Shown: positions 29,323-39,566, numbered from the stretch's first letter. The stretch: DNA of 64,000 bases from Parabacteroides distasonis ATCC 8503 (GCF_000012845.1 NC_009615.1:2803501-2867500); one strand, 5' to 3'. The notes: generated from the sequence alone by a model not told the origin. A program made the numbers and translations.

Positions 29323-32300
29323 ATGAAAAGTATGAAAAGTAAAATGAGAACTTGGAATGTGGCGATGGGATCATTGTCTTTGCTCTTCCTCTGCGTATCG
29401 CCGGCATTGGCTATCGCTACAAATCCATCACAAGAGAACCCGTATACGGAGCGGAACGATGATTCCGTAACTCAACAGAGAACAAGAAAAGTGACAGGTG
29501 TCGTGCTTGACGCCAACGGAGAGTCTATCATCGGGGCGAACGTAGTGGTGAAAGGTACCAATAATGGGACAATCACGGATCTAGATGGTAAATTCTCGAT
29601 CGAATTATCGGATGGTGAAACCCTGCAAGTATCTTTTATCGGCTATAACAGCAAGGACGTTATGGTCGGCGCAGGAGAGAATCATATCAAGGTACAGCTG
29701 CGGGAAGACACGCAGAAGCTCGATGAAGTGGTAGTAGTCGGGTACGGAACACAGATCAAGCGGGCGGTAACCGGCTCCGTGCAATCCATCAAGTCGGAAG
29801 AGATGGCGGATATGCCCGTAGCCCAGATCTCGCAAAAGATGCAAGGCAAGTTCGCCGGTGTCCAAATCAATCAAGTATCCGGTAAACCCGGACAAGGAAT
29901 GACCATGCGAATCAGGGGACAAGCGTCACTGTCCGGAGGAACCACGCCCCTTTATGTAGTGGATGGAATGCCTATCGTGGGCGATATCAGCACGATCAAT
30001 CCAGACGAGATAGAAAGTATCAGTGTGCTAAAAGACGCTTCTGCCACATCACTTTACGGTTCCCGGGCTGCCAATGGAGTCGTATTGATACAGACAAAGA
30101 CTGCCCAATCAGGGAAAAAACTAAGCGTCGACGTATATGGAGGCATACAATACGTACCCGAGAAAGGGAGGCCGGATATGATGGATGCCTCCGAATACGC
30201 ACGGTTCAGGAAAGAGATCGCTGAAGAGAACGGATTGGCGGTCGATCCCGCTTACCAGCATCCCGAAGCGCTGGGTAAAGGCACGGATTGGTATGACGTA
30301 TTATTCCGTCCCGCCGCTATCCAGAATTACAGTTTGTCGTACAGCAACGGAGACGGGAAGTTTAAATCATCCACCGTAGCCAGCTATTTCAACCAAGACG
30401 GAGTGTTGACAAACTCTAATTACCAACGGTTCTCCGCACGAGCCAATACTGAATACGTATTCTCGAAGATCGTCAAGGTAGGCGTGAACCTAGCGCCTAG
30501 CTTCTCCATCAATAATAGCCCGCAATCGGACGGTAACTGGACGGAAGATAAAGGTTCCATCCTGCAAGGAGCTATGTTGACAACACCTCTCGCACCCTAT
30601 AAGAATGAGGATGGCAGTATTCCGCTTGTGGCCAGTGGGCCGGGATTGTTCGATAACCCGAACTGGTATAATGTGGTTCGCCTCAACAAGAACAAGACCC
30701 AGAACACCCATCTGATCGCAAACGCCTTCTTGGAGGTAGAGCCGGTCAAAGATTTAAAAGTAAAGACCAGCATCAACGCGGACTTGACACAGAATAAATG
30801 GAACTCGTTCAAGCCCTCCACCTCTGGAGAGATCTATAAGGCTCCCTATCAGATCCCCGAGGCGAAGGAATCCAATAATCTATTCTACACTTGGCTGTGG
30901 GAGAATACCGCCACCTACAGCAAGCAGATAAAAGATCATTCCTTTGATCTCCTGTTCGGCATATCCGCACAAAAATACCATAGCGAATATACGATGGTGA
31001 CCGGAACGAACTTTCCCGACGATAAAATATCGACATTCAATGCCGCCCCTACCATCACGGCGGATGGAAACATAAACGAATGGTCCCTTTTATCCTATAT
31101 CGGCCGTATAAACTATAATTACAAAGGAAAGTACCTTTTAAGCGCAGCGATGCGTAGGGATGGTTCCTCCCGTTTCGGTAAGAACAATCGTTGGGGTAAT
31201 TTTCCATCCGTATCGGCGGGCTGGATACTCTCGGACGAGGAGTTCATGAAACCATTGGAGAAAACGATCTCTTTCCTCAAGGCCCGTATCAGTTACGGTA
31301 TCGTGGGAAACGACCAGATCGGTAACTATACGCATTTGGCGACGATCACCACCACGAACAGCAACTTCAATAACGCCTTGGCCAGCGGCAGAAGCATCTC
31401 GGGAATGGGAAACCCGAATCTGGGCTGGGAAAGGAATAAGCAAGTCGATGTCGGTCTGGATGTCGGTTTCTTCAATAATCGCTTATCCATCATGTACGAT
31501 TACTATAGCAAGCGAACGGACGCCCTGCTGTTCTCGCTAGAGGTACCGATCTCTTCCGGCTTCTACAACATCCAGTCGAACGCAGGCAAACTGAAGTTCT
31601 GGGGACATGAATTAAGCGTATCCTCCAAGAACCTGACAGGCAAATTACAATGGACTACCGACCTGAACATATCTTACAATGACAATAAATGCTTGCAACT
31701 GGGTGTAGATGACGCCCCGATCATCGGTAACAACATCACGCAAGTCGGGGAACGGATCGGACAGTTTTACGGCTTAGTATGGGAAGGGGTCTACAAGAAC
31801 AAGGAAGAATTCGACAAATACCCGAAACACGCACAAGCCGATGTCGGAACCATTCGCTTCAAGGATGTGAACGGGGATGGCAAAGTTACCCAAGGGGATG
31901 ACCGCGATATCATCGGCAATCCGGTCCCTTTATGGATAGTAGGCATGACAAACTCGTTCACCTACAAGAATTTCGATTTGTCAATTGTCGTATCCGGCGG
32001 TTTTGGTTTTGAGTTAGCCAATATGGTAGATCAGTTCGCTGGAAATCTGGATGGTGTGTTCAACGTGTATAAAGCGGTAGACAATCGCTGGAAATCACCG
32101 GAGAATCCGGGTAACGGCCGTTATGGAACGACCAAGATGGGTACCACGGCACCAGAACGTGACTGGTTCAGTTCCCGTTTTCTTTATAACGGAAACTACT
32201 TGACAATCAAGAATATCACCTTAGGCTACCAAGTTCCGTTAAGAAACCGGGATATCATTAAAGGATTACGAGCTTACGTCAGTTTCCAGAACGTATATAC

Positions 32301-32442
32301 GTTCACTAGCTACATCGGCGCTAATCCCGAGGTGAATATCAGCAATACGGGAACAACGGCGAATAGCTTGCAACAAGGATTCGATTATACCACCTATCCC
32401 GTTCCACGGACCATTACGTTGGGTTTAAATGTTAACTTCTAA
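29323..32442 (+). CDS. SusC family TonB-dependent outer-membrane transporter
   Basis: Imports oligosaccharides (or other large nutrients) across the outer membrane with its SusD lid. A signal peptide (to about residue 30) is followed by a carboxypeptidase-D regulatory-like domain (about 55-130, VTGVVLDANGESIIGANV). Then come a TonB box (LDEVVVVGYG, about 133-142), a plug domain, and a 22-stranded barrel ending in an aromatic residue (NVNF). The length is 1039 residues. There is no N-terminal STN domain, so it does not signal to an anti-sigma factor itself. susD follows 21 nt downstream. Confidence 0.96.
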   Translation: MKSMKSKMRTWNVAMGSLSLLFLCVSPALAIATNPSQENPYTERNDDSVTQQRTRKVTGVVLDANGESIIGANVVVKGTNNGTITDLDGKFSIELSDGETLQVSFIGYNSKDVMVGAGENHIKVQLREDTQKLDEVVVVGYGTQIKRAVTGSVQSIKSEEMADMPVAQISQKMQGKFAGVQINQVSGKPGQGMTMRIRGQASLSGGTTPLYVVDGMPIVGDISTINPDEIESISVLKDASATSLYGSRAANGVVLIQTKTAQSGKKLSVDVYGGIQYVPEKGRPDMMDASEYARFRKEIAEENGLAVDPAYQHPEALGKGTDWYDVLFRPAAIQNYSLSYSNGDGKFKSSTVASYFNQDGVLTNSNYQRFSARANTEYVFSKIVKVGVNLAPSFSINNSPQSDGNWTEDKGSILQGAMLTTPLAPYKNEDGSIPLVASGPGLFDNPNWYNVVRLNKNKTQNTHLIANAFLEVEPVKDLKVKTSINADLTQNKWNSFKPSTSGEIYKAPYQIPEAKESNNLFYTWLWENTATYSKQIKDHSFDLLFGISAQKYHSEYTMVTGTNFPDDKISTFNAAPTITADGNINEWSLLSYIGRINYNYKGKYLLSAAMRRDGSSRFGKNNRWGNFPSVSAGWILSDEEFMKPLEKTISFLKARISYGIVGNDQIGNYTHLATITTTNSNFNNALASGRSISGMGNPNLGWERNKQVDVGLDVGFFNNRLSIMYDYYSKRTDALLFSLEVPISSGFYNIQSNAGKLKFWGHELSVSSKNLTGKLQWTTDLNISYNDNKCLQLGVDDAPIIGNNITQVGERIGQFYGLVWEGVYKNKEEFDKYPKHAQADVGTIRFKDVNGDGKVTQGDDRDIIGNPVPLWIVGMTNSFTYKNFDLSIVVSGGFGFELANMVDQFAGNLDGVFNVYKAVDNRWKSPENPGNGRYGTTKMGTTAPERDWFSSRFLYNGNYLTIKNITLGYQVPLRNRDIIKGLRAYVSFQNVYTFTSYIGANPEVNISNTGTTANSLQQGFDYTTYPVPRTITLGLNVNF

Positions 32443-32463
32443 CTATCTAATTATACGAAATAT

Positions 32464-34050
32464 ATGAAAACGATATTCAATATAGCCATAAGCATCGCTT
32501 TAGGATGTAGTTGTGCCTCCTGTAGTGATTTCTTGAATCTTACGCCGTATAGCGAGATCACCGCCGAGAACTTCTACCAGAACGAGGAGGATTTCAGGCA
32601 AGCCGTAAATGGAGCTTACGAACCTTTACGGAACATGTACAACACGGAAGAGTGGAATCTGGGAGAGGCCAAATCGGATAATACGACGTATATCATCCAT
32701 ATCGCCAAATCATCCTTAGACGGAGAAGATCCGGATCAGTTCCTTGAGACATCCACCAATGGTAATGTCGGTACGAAGTATAATAACTGCTACGTAATCA
32801 TCGGACGATGTAACCGGATTATCTCAGAAATAGACCAAGCGGATTTTGACGCAGAAGCAAAAAGCAACCTCAAAGGACAAGCTTTGTTCCTTCGGGCATT
32901 CTGCTATTTCAACCTAGTACAATACTTTGGCGGCGTACCTCTGCATACGACACCCTCTACCGTGTATGAGGAGGCATTTAAACCCCGTGCGAGCGTAGAC
33001 GAAGTATATGAGCAAATCATGAAAGACGCACAAGAAGCCAGTGATCTCCTACCTGTAAAATCAAGGCAAGAGGTAGGAAGAGTTTCCAAAGGCTCCGCAC
33101 AGACCTTATTGGGAAACGTATACATGGTACTAAAACGATGGGCGGAAGCAGAACAAACGCTGAAAGAGGTGGTATCCTCAGGCGAGTATGAGTTATTAGC
33201 GGATTACGGCTCCATCTATTCCATCTCGAACAAGAACCATAAGGAATCTATCTTCGAGATCCAATACATGCAAGACGCCTCATTAGGACAACAAAGTGAT
33301 TTCATATACAGATTCTTGCCCTATATGACGAATCCGTCTGCCATCACGGGAACAACCCCTAATCCTTGTCCTTCCAACGTAGACCATGGTGGGTTTAACA
33401 CCCCTACGATCGATCTAATCAACGCATACGAAAAGGGAGACAAACGGTTGGACGCATCCATCGGTATGGTGGAAGGTAAGCTCACCGATAGCTACGCCCT
33501 CGACGCTACCGGCGTGAAAAGTATAGTTGACTATGAGCCAGCTCCGGGAATAACCGCTTATCCTTTTATCAAAAAATATTTTCATGAGCATATAAAGCCC
33601 TATTACACGGATGACAACTGGCCGGTCTACAGGTACGCAGAGGTATTGCTCTTTCTGGCGGAAGCTATCAACGAGCAGAATAGGCCGGACGAGGCTATCC
33701 ATTATCTGAATGACACCTTCGGGCAAGCAAGTATCCGGGGAAGGGCGGGATTAGCTCCTGTCAAATCCCAGAATGTAGATGCGTTGAGAGAGGCTATCTA
33801 CCAAGAGAGACGGATCGAGCTGGCATTCGAGAACAAACGCTGGACAGACCTTCTGAGAACGGGACGAGCCGTGGAAGTCATGACACGACATGGACAAAAG
33901 ATAAAGGCAAATCCCGAATCTTATTATTGGCCCGACGGTGTTCAACCCGTGGCGAACGCTTATCTGTTCAACCCAGATAAATGCTTGTTGCCCATACCTC
34001 TGCGAGAAATCGACTTGAACAGCGAGCTTAAACAAAATCCCGGATATTAA
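32464..34050 (+). CDS. SusD/RagB family surface glycan-binding lipoprotein
   Basis: Outer-membrane lipoprotein that forms the lid of SusC and binds its glycan. The lipobox lies in CSCASC (Cys20), and the mature protein starts SDFLNLTPYSEIT, the usual SusD opening. It has TPR-like helices and the RxxELxFEnxRWxDLxR-type segment near residue 455 (RRIELAFENKRWTDLLRTGRA). The 528-residue length is normal. It is the second gene of the susCD operon, with a glycosidase gene 24 nt downstream. Confidence 0.96.
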   Translation: MKTIFNIAISIALGCSCASCSDFLNLTPYSEITAENFYQNEEDFRQAVNGAYEPLRNMYNTEEWNLGEAKSDNTTYIIHIAKSSLDGEDPDQFLETSTNGNVGTKYNNCYVIIGRCNRIISEIDQADFDAEAKSNLKGQALFLRAFCYFNLVQYFGGVPLHTTPSTVYEEAFKPRASVDEVYEQIMKDAQEASDLLPVKSRQEVGRVSKGSAQTLLGNVYMVLKRWAEAEQTLKEVVSSGEYELLADYGSIYSISNKNHKESIFEIQYMQDASLGQQSDFIYRFLPYMTNPSAITGTTPNPCPSNVDHGGFNTPTIDLINAYEKGDKRLDASIGMVEGKLTDSYALDATGVKSIVDYEPAPGITAYPFIKKYFHEHIKPYYTDDNWPVYRYAEVLLFLAEAINEQNRPDEAIHYLNDTFGQASIRGRAGLAPVKSQNVDALREAIYQERRIELAFENKRWTDLLRTGRAVEVMTRHGQKIKANPESYYWPDGVQPVANAYLFNPDKCLLPIPLREIDLNSELKQNPGY

Positions 34051-34074
34051 CGAAGTTATTCTTATATTCGCATC

Positions 34075-35718
34075 ATGAAAAGAGCACATATGAAAATCCT
34101 GCTAAGTTTACTATGCTGTGTCGGTGTATTCACCCTATCAGCACAAAGTCGTTATTTCAAAGAAAGCGCTTCATGGCTTCAAAAGAGTGAGGCCTGCAAG
34201 CCAGTGTTAACCTATACGGAACATAAGCCGGTCAAACGGGTCACTTCCATCAAAGATGCGTCAGCCTACCAAGGTTGGCGCATGCGGGACGAAGGAAGCA
34301 CGGATCTGTTATTCAATGAGTCCCTGAAGAAACATCCATCGGTTATAGTTGACTTCGGTGAGCATCTGACGGGGTATTTGGATTTCTCGCTCAAGCTCCT
34401 TAGCCAACAGGTTTCGGACGCTCCGGTACGTATCAAATTCACGTTCGCCGAAGTTCCCTCGGAATTGAACACGCCTTTCGACCCTTATCCGGGCGGTCTG
34501 TCAAGGGCTTGGCTACAAGATGAGGTGATGACGTTAATGACCGTACCCATCGAGGCCTCCATCCCCAGAAGGGTGTCTTTTCGGTATCTCAAGATAGAGT
34601 TGCTAGGCGCTTCCAGTTTCGATTTCGCCTTCGACAAGCTAACGTTCCGTGCGCAGACATCGGCTAAGACGGCTCCATTGCCACTGGCTTCCACGACCGA
34701 TCCCTTGATCCGTAAAATCAATGAGGTAGGATTGCTTACATTAAAAGAATGTATGCAGACCGTCTATGAGGATGGCCCGAAACGGGATCGCCGGTTATGG
34801 ATCGGAGACTTGTATCTGGAGGCGCTAGCGAACGCATGGTCGTATAAAAACCACGACTTGACGAAACGTTGCCTCTATTTATTAGCGGCTCTAGCCAATG
34901 ATGAAGGACTGCTGCACGCCACCGTATTGGAGACACCGACCCCTCATCCGCAAAACGGTACGCATTGCTTGGACTATTCCCTGCTGTATAACGTAGCGTT
35001 GCTGGAATACCTGAAAGAGACCGGAGACAAGGAGGTCGCCTTGGACTTATGGCCGGTAGTGGTCCGCCAAATAGAGATGGCCTTGCGTCAATACTCGGAC
35101 GATTGGATCTACGATATGCAAAAGAAGCCGATTTATTGGTTGGTATTCGACTGGAAAGATAATTATGATCGCCAAGCATCCATGCAGGGACTTACGGCAT
35201 TCTCATTAGAGAAAAGCTATGAGCTGGCTAAAATGCTGGGAAAAGAGAAGGAGGCTGGAGACTGGCCTCGTATCGCCGGCCAGATAAAGAAAGCCGCCCG
35301 GAAAACATTCTATGACCAAAAGAACGGGGTGATCGTAAGCGGCCCTAACCGTCAGGTGTCTTACCTATCACAAGTGTGGATGATCCTATCGGAGACGCTT
35401 ACCGCCAAGGAAGGAGCAAAAGCGATGGCCACCGTCCTATCGATGCCCGACGCATGCTATCCGGGATGTCCGTACGCTTATCATTATGTAATGGAAGCCT
35501 TGTTGAAATGTGGAATGCGGCAAGAGGCCCGTTCGCTCTTAACCAGTTATTGGGGCGGCATGGTGAATAAAGGAGCCGATACATTCTGGGAGGTATATGA
35601 TCCGAACAATGACGAATTATCACCTTACGGATTTTTCCCGATCAATAGTTATTGCCACGCATGGAGTTGCACGCCGGTTTATTTCATCAACAAATACCCG
35701 GAGATATTCCAAAGATAG
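34075..35718 (+). CDS. GH78-like alpha-L-rhamnosidase family protein
   Basis: A probable exported glycosidase with a six-hairpin (alpha/alpha)6 catalytic domain. The motif DGPKRDRRLWIGD (about residues 239-251) matches the GH78 acid-containing motif, with Asp in place of the usual Glu in the middle. An N-terminal beta domain (about 30-200) precedes it. At 547 residues it is short for GH78, which often has extra modules. The signal peptide may begin at the first ATG or at an ATG 15 nt later (34090). It is the third gene of the susCD operon, so rhamnose-bearing glycans are the inferred target. Confidence 0.8.
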   Translation: MKRAHMKILLSLLCCVGVFTLSAQSRYFKESASWLQKSEACKPVLTYTEHKPVKRVTSIKDASAYQGWRMRDEGSTDLLFNESLKKHPSVIVDFGEHLTGYLDFSLKLLSQQVSDAPVRIKFTFAEVPSELNTPFDPYPGGLSRAWLQDEVMTLMTVPIEASIPRRVSFRYLKIELLGASSFDFAFDKLTFRAQTSAKTAPLPLASTTDPLIRKINEVGLLTLKECMQTVYEDGPKRDRRLWIGDLYLEALANAWSYKNHDLTKRCLYLLAALANDEGLLHATVLETPTPHPQNGTHCLDYSLLYNVALLEYLKETGDKEVALDLWPVVVRQIEMALRQYSDDWIYDMQKKPIYWLVFDWKDNYDRQASMQGLTAFSLEKSYELAKMLGKEKEAGDWPRIAGQIKKAARKTFYDQKNGVIVSGPNRQVSYLSQVWMILSETLTAKEGAKAMATVLSMPDACYPGCPYAYHYVMEALLKCGMRQEARSLLTSYWGGMVNKGADTFWEVYDPNNDELSPYGFFPINSYCHAWSCTPVYFINKYPEIFQR

Positions 35719-35731
35719 AAGATAATAAGAG

Positions 35732-35777
35732 AAACGCCAATATCGCTCGAAATGGAACGTATTGGCGTTTTCTTTTT
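35732..35777. terminator. terminator between the GH78-like gene and miaB
   Basis: AAACGCCAATA (35732-35742) pairs with TATTGGCGTTT (35760-35770) over 11 bp, with a 17-nt loop and a T-rich tail on plus. It lies between convergent genes and may serve both. Confidence 0.8.
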
Positions 35778-35778
35778 C

Positions 35779-37152
35779 TTATTCCTCCACAGGTTCCCCG
35801 AACAGGGTTGCCGAGGAAGCCTTATGGATCTTGACTTTTATGAATTGACCTACATGATAGTTCTTCTTGTCAAAGATAACCACCTTGTTTTGGCTGGTTC
35901 GTCCGAACAATTGCTCACGGGAACGTTTCGAGAATCCTTCTATCAGAACCTCGAAAGTCTTGCCTATATCCCGCAAGTTACTTTCCTCGGACAACTTATT
36001 TTGCAAATCGATCATACCTTGCAAACGACGTACCTTCTCTTCTTCCGGTACATTATCCTCCAAATGGCTAGCGGCATATGTACCCGGACGTTCGGAATAT
36101 TTAAATAAGAAAGCACTATCATATCCCACTTCACGCATCAAGGATAAAGTCTCTTGATAATCCTCCTCGGTCTCGGAATGGAAACCGCAGAATAAATCAG
36201 TCGAGATAGCGCAATCCGGTACGATACGACGGATCGCCGCTATACGGTCCAGATACCATTCACGGGTATATTTACGATTCATGACCTTCAAGATGCGACT
36301 GCTGCCGGATTGGGCAGGCAGATGGATAAACTTACAGATATTGTCGTTCGCGGCAATCACACGCAAGGTATCATCGCTCATGTCCTTCGGATGGGAGGTC
36401 GTAAAACGAATTCGCATATCGGGAACCTCTTTCGCCACACGATCCAACAAGATCGGGAAGGTTATGGTCTCACCTTCTTTCTCGAAAGAATAGGAGTTTA
36501 CATTTTGTCCCAACAACGTAACTTCCTTAAAGCCTTTCTCGTGCATATCCCGTATCTCATTCAAGATACTCTCGATATCCCGGCTACGCTCGCGTCCTCT
36601 TGTATAAGGTACGATGCAATACGTACAAAAATTATTACAACCGCGCATAATAGACACGAAACCGGAGATATGTACGCCCGGTAACTTCAAAGGAATAACA
36701 TCCTTATAGGTCTCTTGGGTAGAAAGCTCCACGTTGATCGCTTTCTCTCCGTGCTCTACCGCTCCCACCAAGTTCGGCAAGTCCAGATAAGAATCCGGTC
36801 CTACCACCAAGTCGGCATGATGCACATGGATCAGATCTTCCTTCACTCGTTCGGCCATACATCCCAATACACCGACAATTAAGGACTTCTTTTTCCGTTT
36901 TAAAGACTGGAAATACTGTAGCCGCCCATAGATTTTCTGTTCGGCGTTGTCGCGTACGGAGCAAGTATTCACGAAGATGGCATCCGCCTCCTCGATATTC
37001 TCCGTCATACTATAGCCATCCATCTTCATGATAGAAGCTACAACTTCGCTGTCCGCCACATTCATCTGACAGCCGTAGGTCTCGATAAACAACTTTCGTT
37101 CATCGCTTTGGGTAGCGGATTTTAAGTCCACACCGTTTTCTTGATTTACCAT
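35779..37152 (-). CDS. miaB: tRNA-2-methylthio-N6-dimethylallyladenosine synthase
   Basis: A radical SAM methylthiotransferase that adds a methylthio group to i6A37 of tRNA. The N-terminal UPF0004 domain has FIETYGCQMNVADSE (Cys28). The radical SAM cluster is CNNFCTYC in RGCNNFCTYCIVPYTRGRERSR. A TRAM domain sits at the C-terminus. The 457-residue length is typical. It is a single gene, convergent with the susCD operon. Confidence 0.97.
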   Translation of the reverse strand: MVNQENGVDLKSATQSDERKLFIETYGCQMNVADSEVVASIMKMDGYSMTENIEEADAIFVNTCSVRDNAEQKIYGRLQYFQSLKRKKKSLIVGVLGCMAERVKEDLIHVHHADLVVGPDSYLDLPNLVGAVEHGEKAINVELSTQETYKDVIPLKLPGVHISGFVSIMRGCNNFCTYCIVPYTRGRERSRDIESILNEIRDMHEKGFKEVTLLGQNVNSYSFEKEGETITFPILLDRVAKEVPDMRIRFTTSHPKDMSDDTLRVIAANDNICKFIHLPAQSGSSRILKVMNRKYTREWYLDRIAAIRRIVPDCAISTDLFCGFHSETEEDYQETLSLMREVGYDSAFLFKYSERPGTYAASHLEDNVPEEEKVRRLQGMIDLQNKLSEESNLRDIGKTFEVLIEGFSKRSREQLFGRTSQNKVVIFDKKNYHVGQFIKVKIHKASSATLFGEPVEE

Positions 37153-37246
37153 ACTATATGTTAATATAATTTAAATAAGCAAGATTCTTAAAAATAATTA
37201 CGCAAACGCTTGCATAGTTCGAATCCCACCGTTATATTTGCATTCG

Positions 37247-37325
37247 AAAAACGTAAATTTTTTCATAGTTAAGGTTTTGGTTAAATCGAATAAGGGTGGC
37301 TGTGAAGTTACCCTTATTTACTTTT
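37247..37325 (+). ncRNA. possible short transcript upstream of the 151-residue protein gene
   Basis: TATATTTG at 37233-37240 is a -7 box. About 50 nt later AATAAGGGT (37289-37297) pairs with ACCCTTATT (37310-37318), followed by TACTTTTATA. A promoter plus a terminator-like hairpin with no reading frame suggests a small RNA or an attenuated leader. The -33 element is poor. Confidence 0.3.
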
Positions 37326-37380
37326 ATACCTATCTGATGTTTTATATACTCCCATCTTTTCACTTCTCAATTATTCTTCT

Positions 37381-37388
37381 TACATTTG
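37381..37388 (+). promoter_or_regulatory. -7 box before the 151-residue membrane protein gene
   Basis: TACATTTG matches TAnnTTTG, 25 nt upstream of the ATG at 37413. A TTTT lies at about the -33 position. Confidence 0.5.
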
Positions 37389-37412
37389 GAGGTGCAAAAA
37401 TAATCAAAGTTT

Positions 37413-37868
37413 ATGGATAACGTAGGAGATTGGTTATATATTGTTTTCCTGATTATCGCCGCCGTCAGTGGCTTATTCAGTTCGAAAGACAAAAAGAAGA
37501 AGAGTCGCCCCGATATATTGGGGCAACCCGACAGGGAAATTGTGCCTAATGACCAGCCTACAGAAGGAAAAGGCTTCTGGGAGATATTGGAGGATATGCA
37601 AAAGGAAACGCAAAAACCTAAGCCCGCTCCCCGACAAAAGCAGGTAAAGTCAAAGGTTGAGAAACCGCAAGTCGTAACCTCATCGCCTGCCTCATCTCCA
37701 TTCCTTTCCGCCGAGAAGAATATCCCGAATCATATCGCGACCCAGCCATCCGTAAGGATGAGTGCTATCGAGGAAGAACCGGGGCTTATGCCAGAAGATA
37801 CCTTCAGAGACATCGAGGAATTGAAGAAAGCGATCATTTGTGCGGAGATTCTAAACCGGAAGTATTAA
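37413..37868 (+). CDS. conserved single-pass membrane protein, function unknown
   Basis: A 151-residue protein with one N-terminal hydrophobic helix (about residues 7-23). A lysine patch (SSKDKKKKSR) puts the rest in the cytoplasm. It continues with a Pro/Lys-rich linker and a short C-terminal motif IEELKKAIICAEILNRKY that looks like a conserved binding helix. No enzymatic motif is visible. It stands before the CoA-transferase gene, which has its own promoter. Confidence 0.75.
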   Translation: MDNVGDWLYIVFLIIAAVSGLFSSKDKKKKSRPDILGQPDREIVPNDQPTEGKGFWEILEDMQKETQKPKPAPRQKQVKSKVEKPQVVTSSPASSPFLSAEKNIPNHIATQPSVRMSAIEEEPGLMPEDTFRDIEELKKAIICAEILNRKY

Positions 37869-37907
37869 TTTACGCCACACTTATATTCGATTCAGCGTAA
37901 TTTTATG

Positions 37908-37915
37908 TAAGTTTG
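37908..37915 (+). promoter_or_regulatory. -7 box of the CoA-transferase gene
   Basis: TAAGTTTG matches TAnnTTTG, 55 nt upstream of the ATG at 37970. TTCG sits near -33. Confidence 0.5.
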
Positions 37916-37969
37916 CGCCCGAAATATTGAACAGTAAGTATTTACCTAAAAACATAAAAACTAATTATC

Positions 37970-39466
37970 ATGGCATTAAAATTTATTACAGCTGAAGAAG
38001 CCGCATCTTATGTGCATCATAATGACAATGTCGGTTTCAGTGGTTTTACACCCGCAGGATGCCCGAAAGTCGTTCCCGGAGCTATCGCCCGGAAGGCAGC
38101 GGAAGAACACGCTAAAGGTAACCCTTTTCAAATCGGTATGTTTACCGGCGCTTCTACTGGTGATAAGCTAGACGGAGAGTTGGCTCGCGCTAACGCCATC
38201 AAATTCCGTACACCGTACCAATCTAACAAAGACTTACGTGCCGCATTAAACGCTCATCAGGCACAATATTTCGATTTGCACTTGTCTGAATTGGCACAAA
38301 GCTTGCGTTACGGATTCTTGGGTAAGATTGATGTCGCAATCGTAGAGGCTGCCGATGTTACTGAGGATGGTGAGATCGTTCCGACTTCAGGTGTTGGTAT
38401 CTTACCTACTATCTGTCGTATGGCAGACCGTATCATCGTTGAGTTGAACTGCCGTCACCCGAAAGAAATCCGCGGTATGCATGATATTTACGAGCCGGCT
38501 GATCCTCCTTTACGCCGTGAGATCCCTATCTACACTCCTTCTGACAGGATCGGTAACGATTGTGTAAAAGTAGACCCGGCTAAGATCGTTGGTGTGGTAA
38601 GAACCGATGAGCCGAATGAAGGTGGAAAATTCTCTCCGCTGGATGATGTTACGATGGCGATCGGTAAAAACGTTGCGGACTTCTTGGTTAGCGAGATCAA
38701 GGCCGGCCGTCTTCCGAAAGAATTCGTTCCATTGCAGAGTGGTGTAGGTAACGTGGCTAACGCAGTCTTGGGCTGCATGGGAGCTAATGAGTCTATCCCC
38801 GCATTCAATGTATATACTGAGGTTATTCAAGATGCGGTTATCGAATTGATGAAACAAGGTCGCGTTAAATTCGCCAGCGGTTGCTCTTTGTCCGTAAGTA
38901 ATGAGGTAATCCGTGAGATCTACGCAAATCTCGATTTCTTCAAGGATAAGATATTGCTTCGTCCGCAAGAGATCTCTAACAATCCGGAGGTTGCCCGCCG
39001 TTTAGGCTTGATTGCTATCAATACGGCTTTGGAGGCTGATATCTTCGGTAATATTAACTCTACGCACGTATCCGGTACTCGTATGATGAATGGTATCGGT
39101 GGTTCCGGCGACTTTACCCGTTCGGCTATGTTATCGATCTTCACGACTCCGTCTACAGCGAAGGAGGGTAAGATCAGCGCGTTCGTACCGATGGTATCTC
39201 ACTTGGATCATAGCGAGCACTCCGTGAAGATCATTATCACGGAATATGGTGTAGCGGACTTACGCGGTAAATCTCCGATCCAACGCGCTCGTTGCATCAT
39301 CGACAATTGTGTTCATCCGGATTACAAACCGTTATTGGAAGAATACCTCGCTATGGGTATCAAGGGACATACGCCTCAAAACCTGAAATGCTGTTTCGCT
39401 TTCCATGAGGAACTAGCGGCCAGCGGCGATATGCACAATGTGGATTGGAGCAAGTATAATAAGTAA
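37970..39466 (+). CDS. acetyl-CoA hydrolase/CoA-transferase family protein
   Basis: Class I CoA-transferase of the Cat1/AarC/ScpC group. The likely catalytic Glu is in FNVYTEVIQD. GIGGSGDFTRSA and EYGVADLRGKSP are conserved C-terminal motifs. The 498-residue length matches succinyl-CoA:acetate and propionyl-CoA:succinate transferases. In a succinate- and propionate-producing Bacteroidales the latter reaction is a good guess, but the substrate pair cannot be settled here. Its codon use (GGT, CGT, ATC) is more uniform than that of its neighbours, which suggests high expression. It is a single gene with a strong terminator. Confidence 0.9.
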   Translation: MALKFITAEEAASYVHHNDNVGFSGFTPAGCPKVVPGAIARKAAEEHAKGNPFQIGMFTGASTGDKLDGELARANAIKFRTPYQSNKDLRAALNAHQAQYFDLHLSELAQSLRYGFLGKIDVAIVEAADVTEDGEIVPTSGVGILPTICRMADRIIVELNCRHPKEIRGMHDIYEPADPPLRREIPIYTPSDRIGNDCVKVDPAKIVGVVRTDEPNEGGKFSPLDDVTMAIGKNVADFLVSEIKAGRLPKEFVPLQSGVGNVANAVLGCMGANESIPAFNVYTEVIQDAVIELMKQGRVKFASGCSLSVSNEVIREIYANLDFFKDKILLRPQEISNNPEVARRLGLIAINTALEADIFGNINSTHVSGTRMMNGIGGSGDFTRSAMLSIFTTPSTAKEGKISAFVPMVSHLDHSEHSVKIIITEYGVADLRGKSPIQRARCIIDNCVHPDYKPLLEEYLAMGIKGHTPQNLKCCFAFHEELAASGDMHNVDWSKYNK

Positions 39467-39491
39467 TACAAACATATTACAGGCATAATTC

Positions 39492-39525
39492 ATAGGGCAT
39501 GGGTTCAACCGAACTCATGCCCTAT
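39492..39525 (+). terminator. terminator of the CoA-transferase gene
   Basis: A 15-bp stem (39492-39506 with 39511-39525, one G-T pair) with a 4-nt AACC loop, 25 nt after the stop. The following tail is only modestly T-rich. Confidence 0.7.
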
Positions 39526-39547
39526 TCTCATAGCAGACAATGCGTAA

Positions 39548-39566
39548 TACATTTGTAATAATTTTG
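39548..39566 (+). promoter_or_regulatory. two candidate -7 boxes before pstC
   Basis: TACATTTG (39548-39555) and TAATTTTG (39559-39566) both match TAnnTTTG, about 80-90 nt upstream of the pstC GTG. Neither has a good -33 element, so an activator may be needed. No E. coli-type Pho box is recognisable. Confidence 0.35.
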
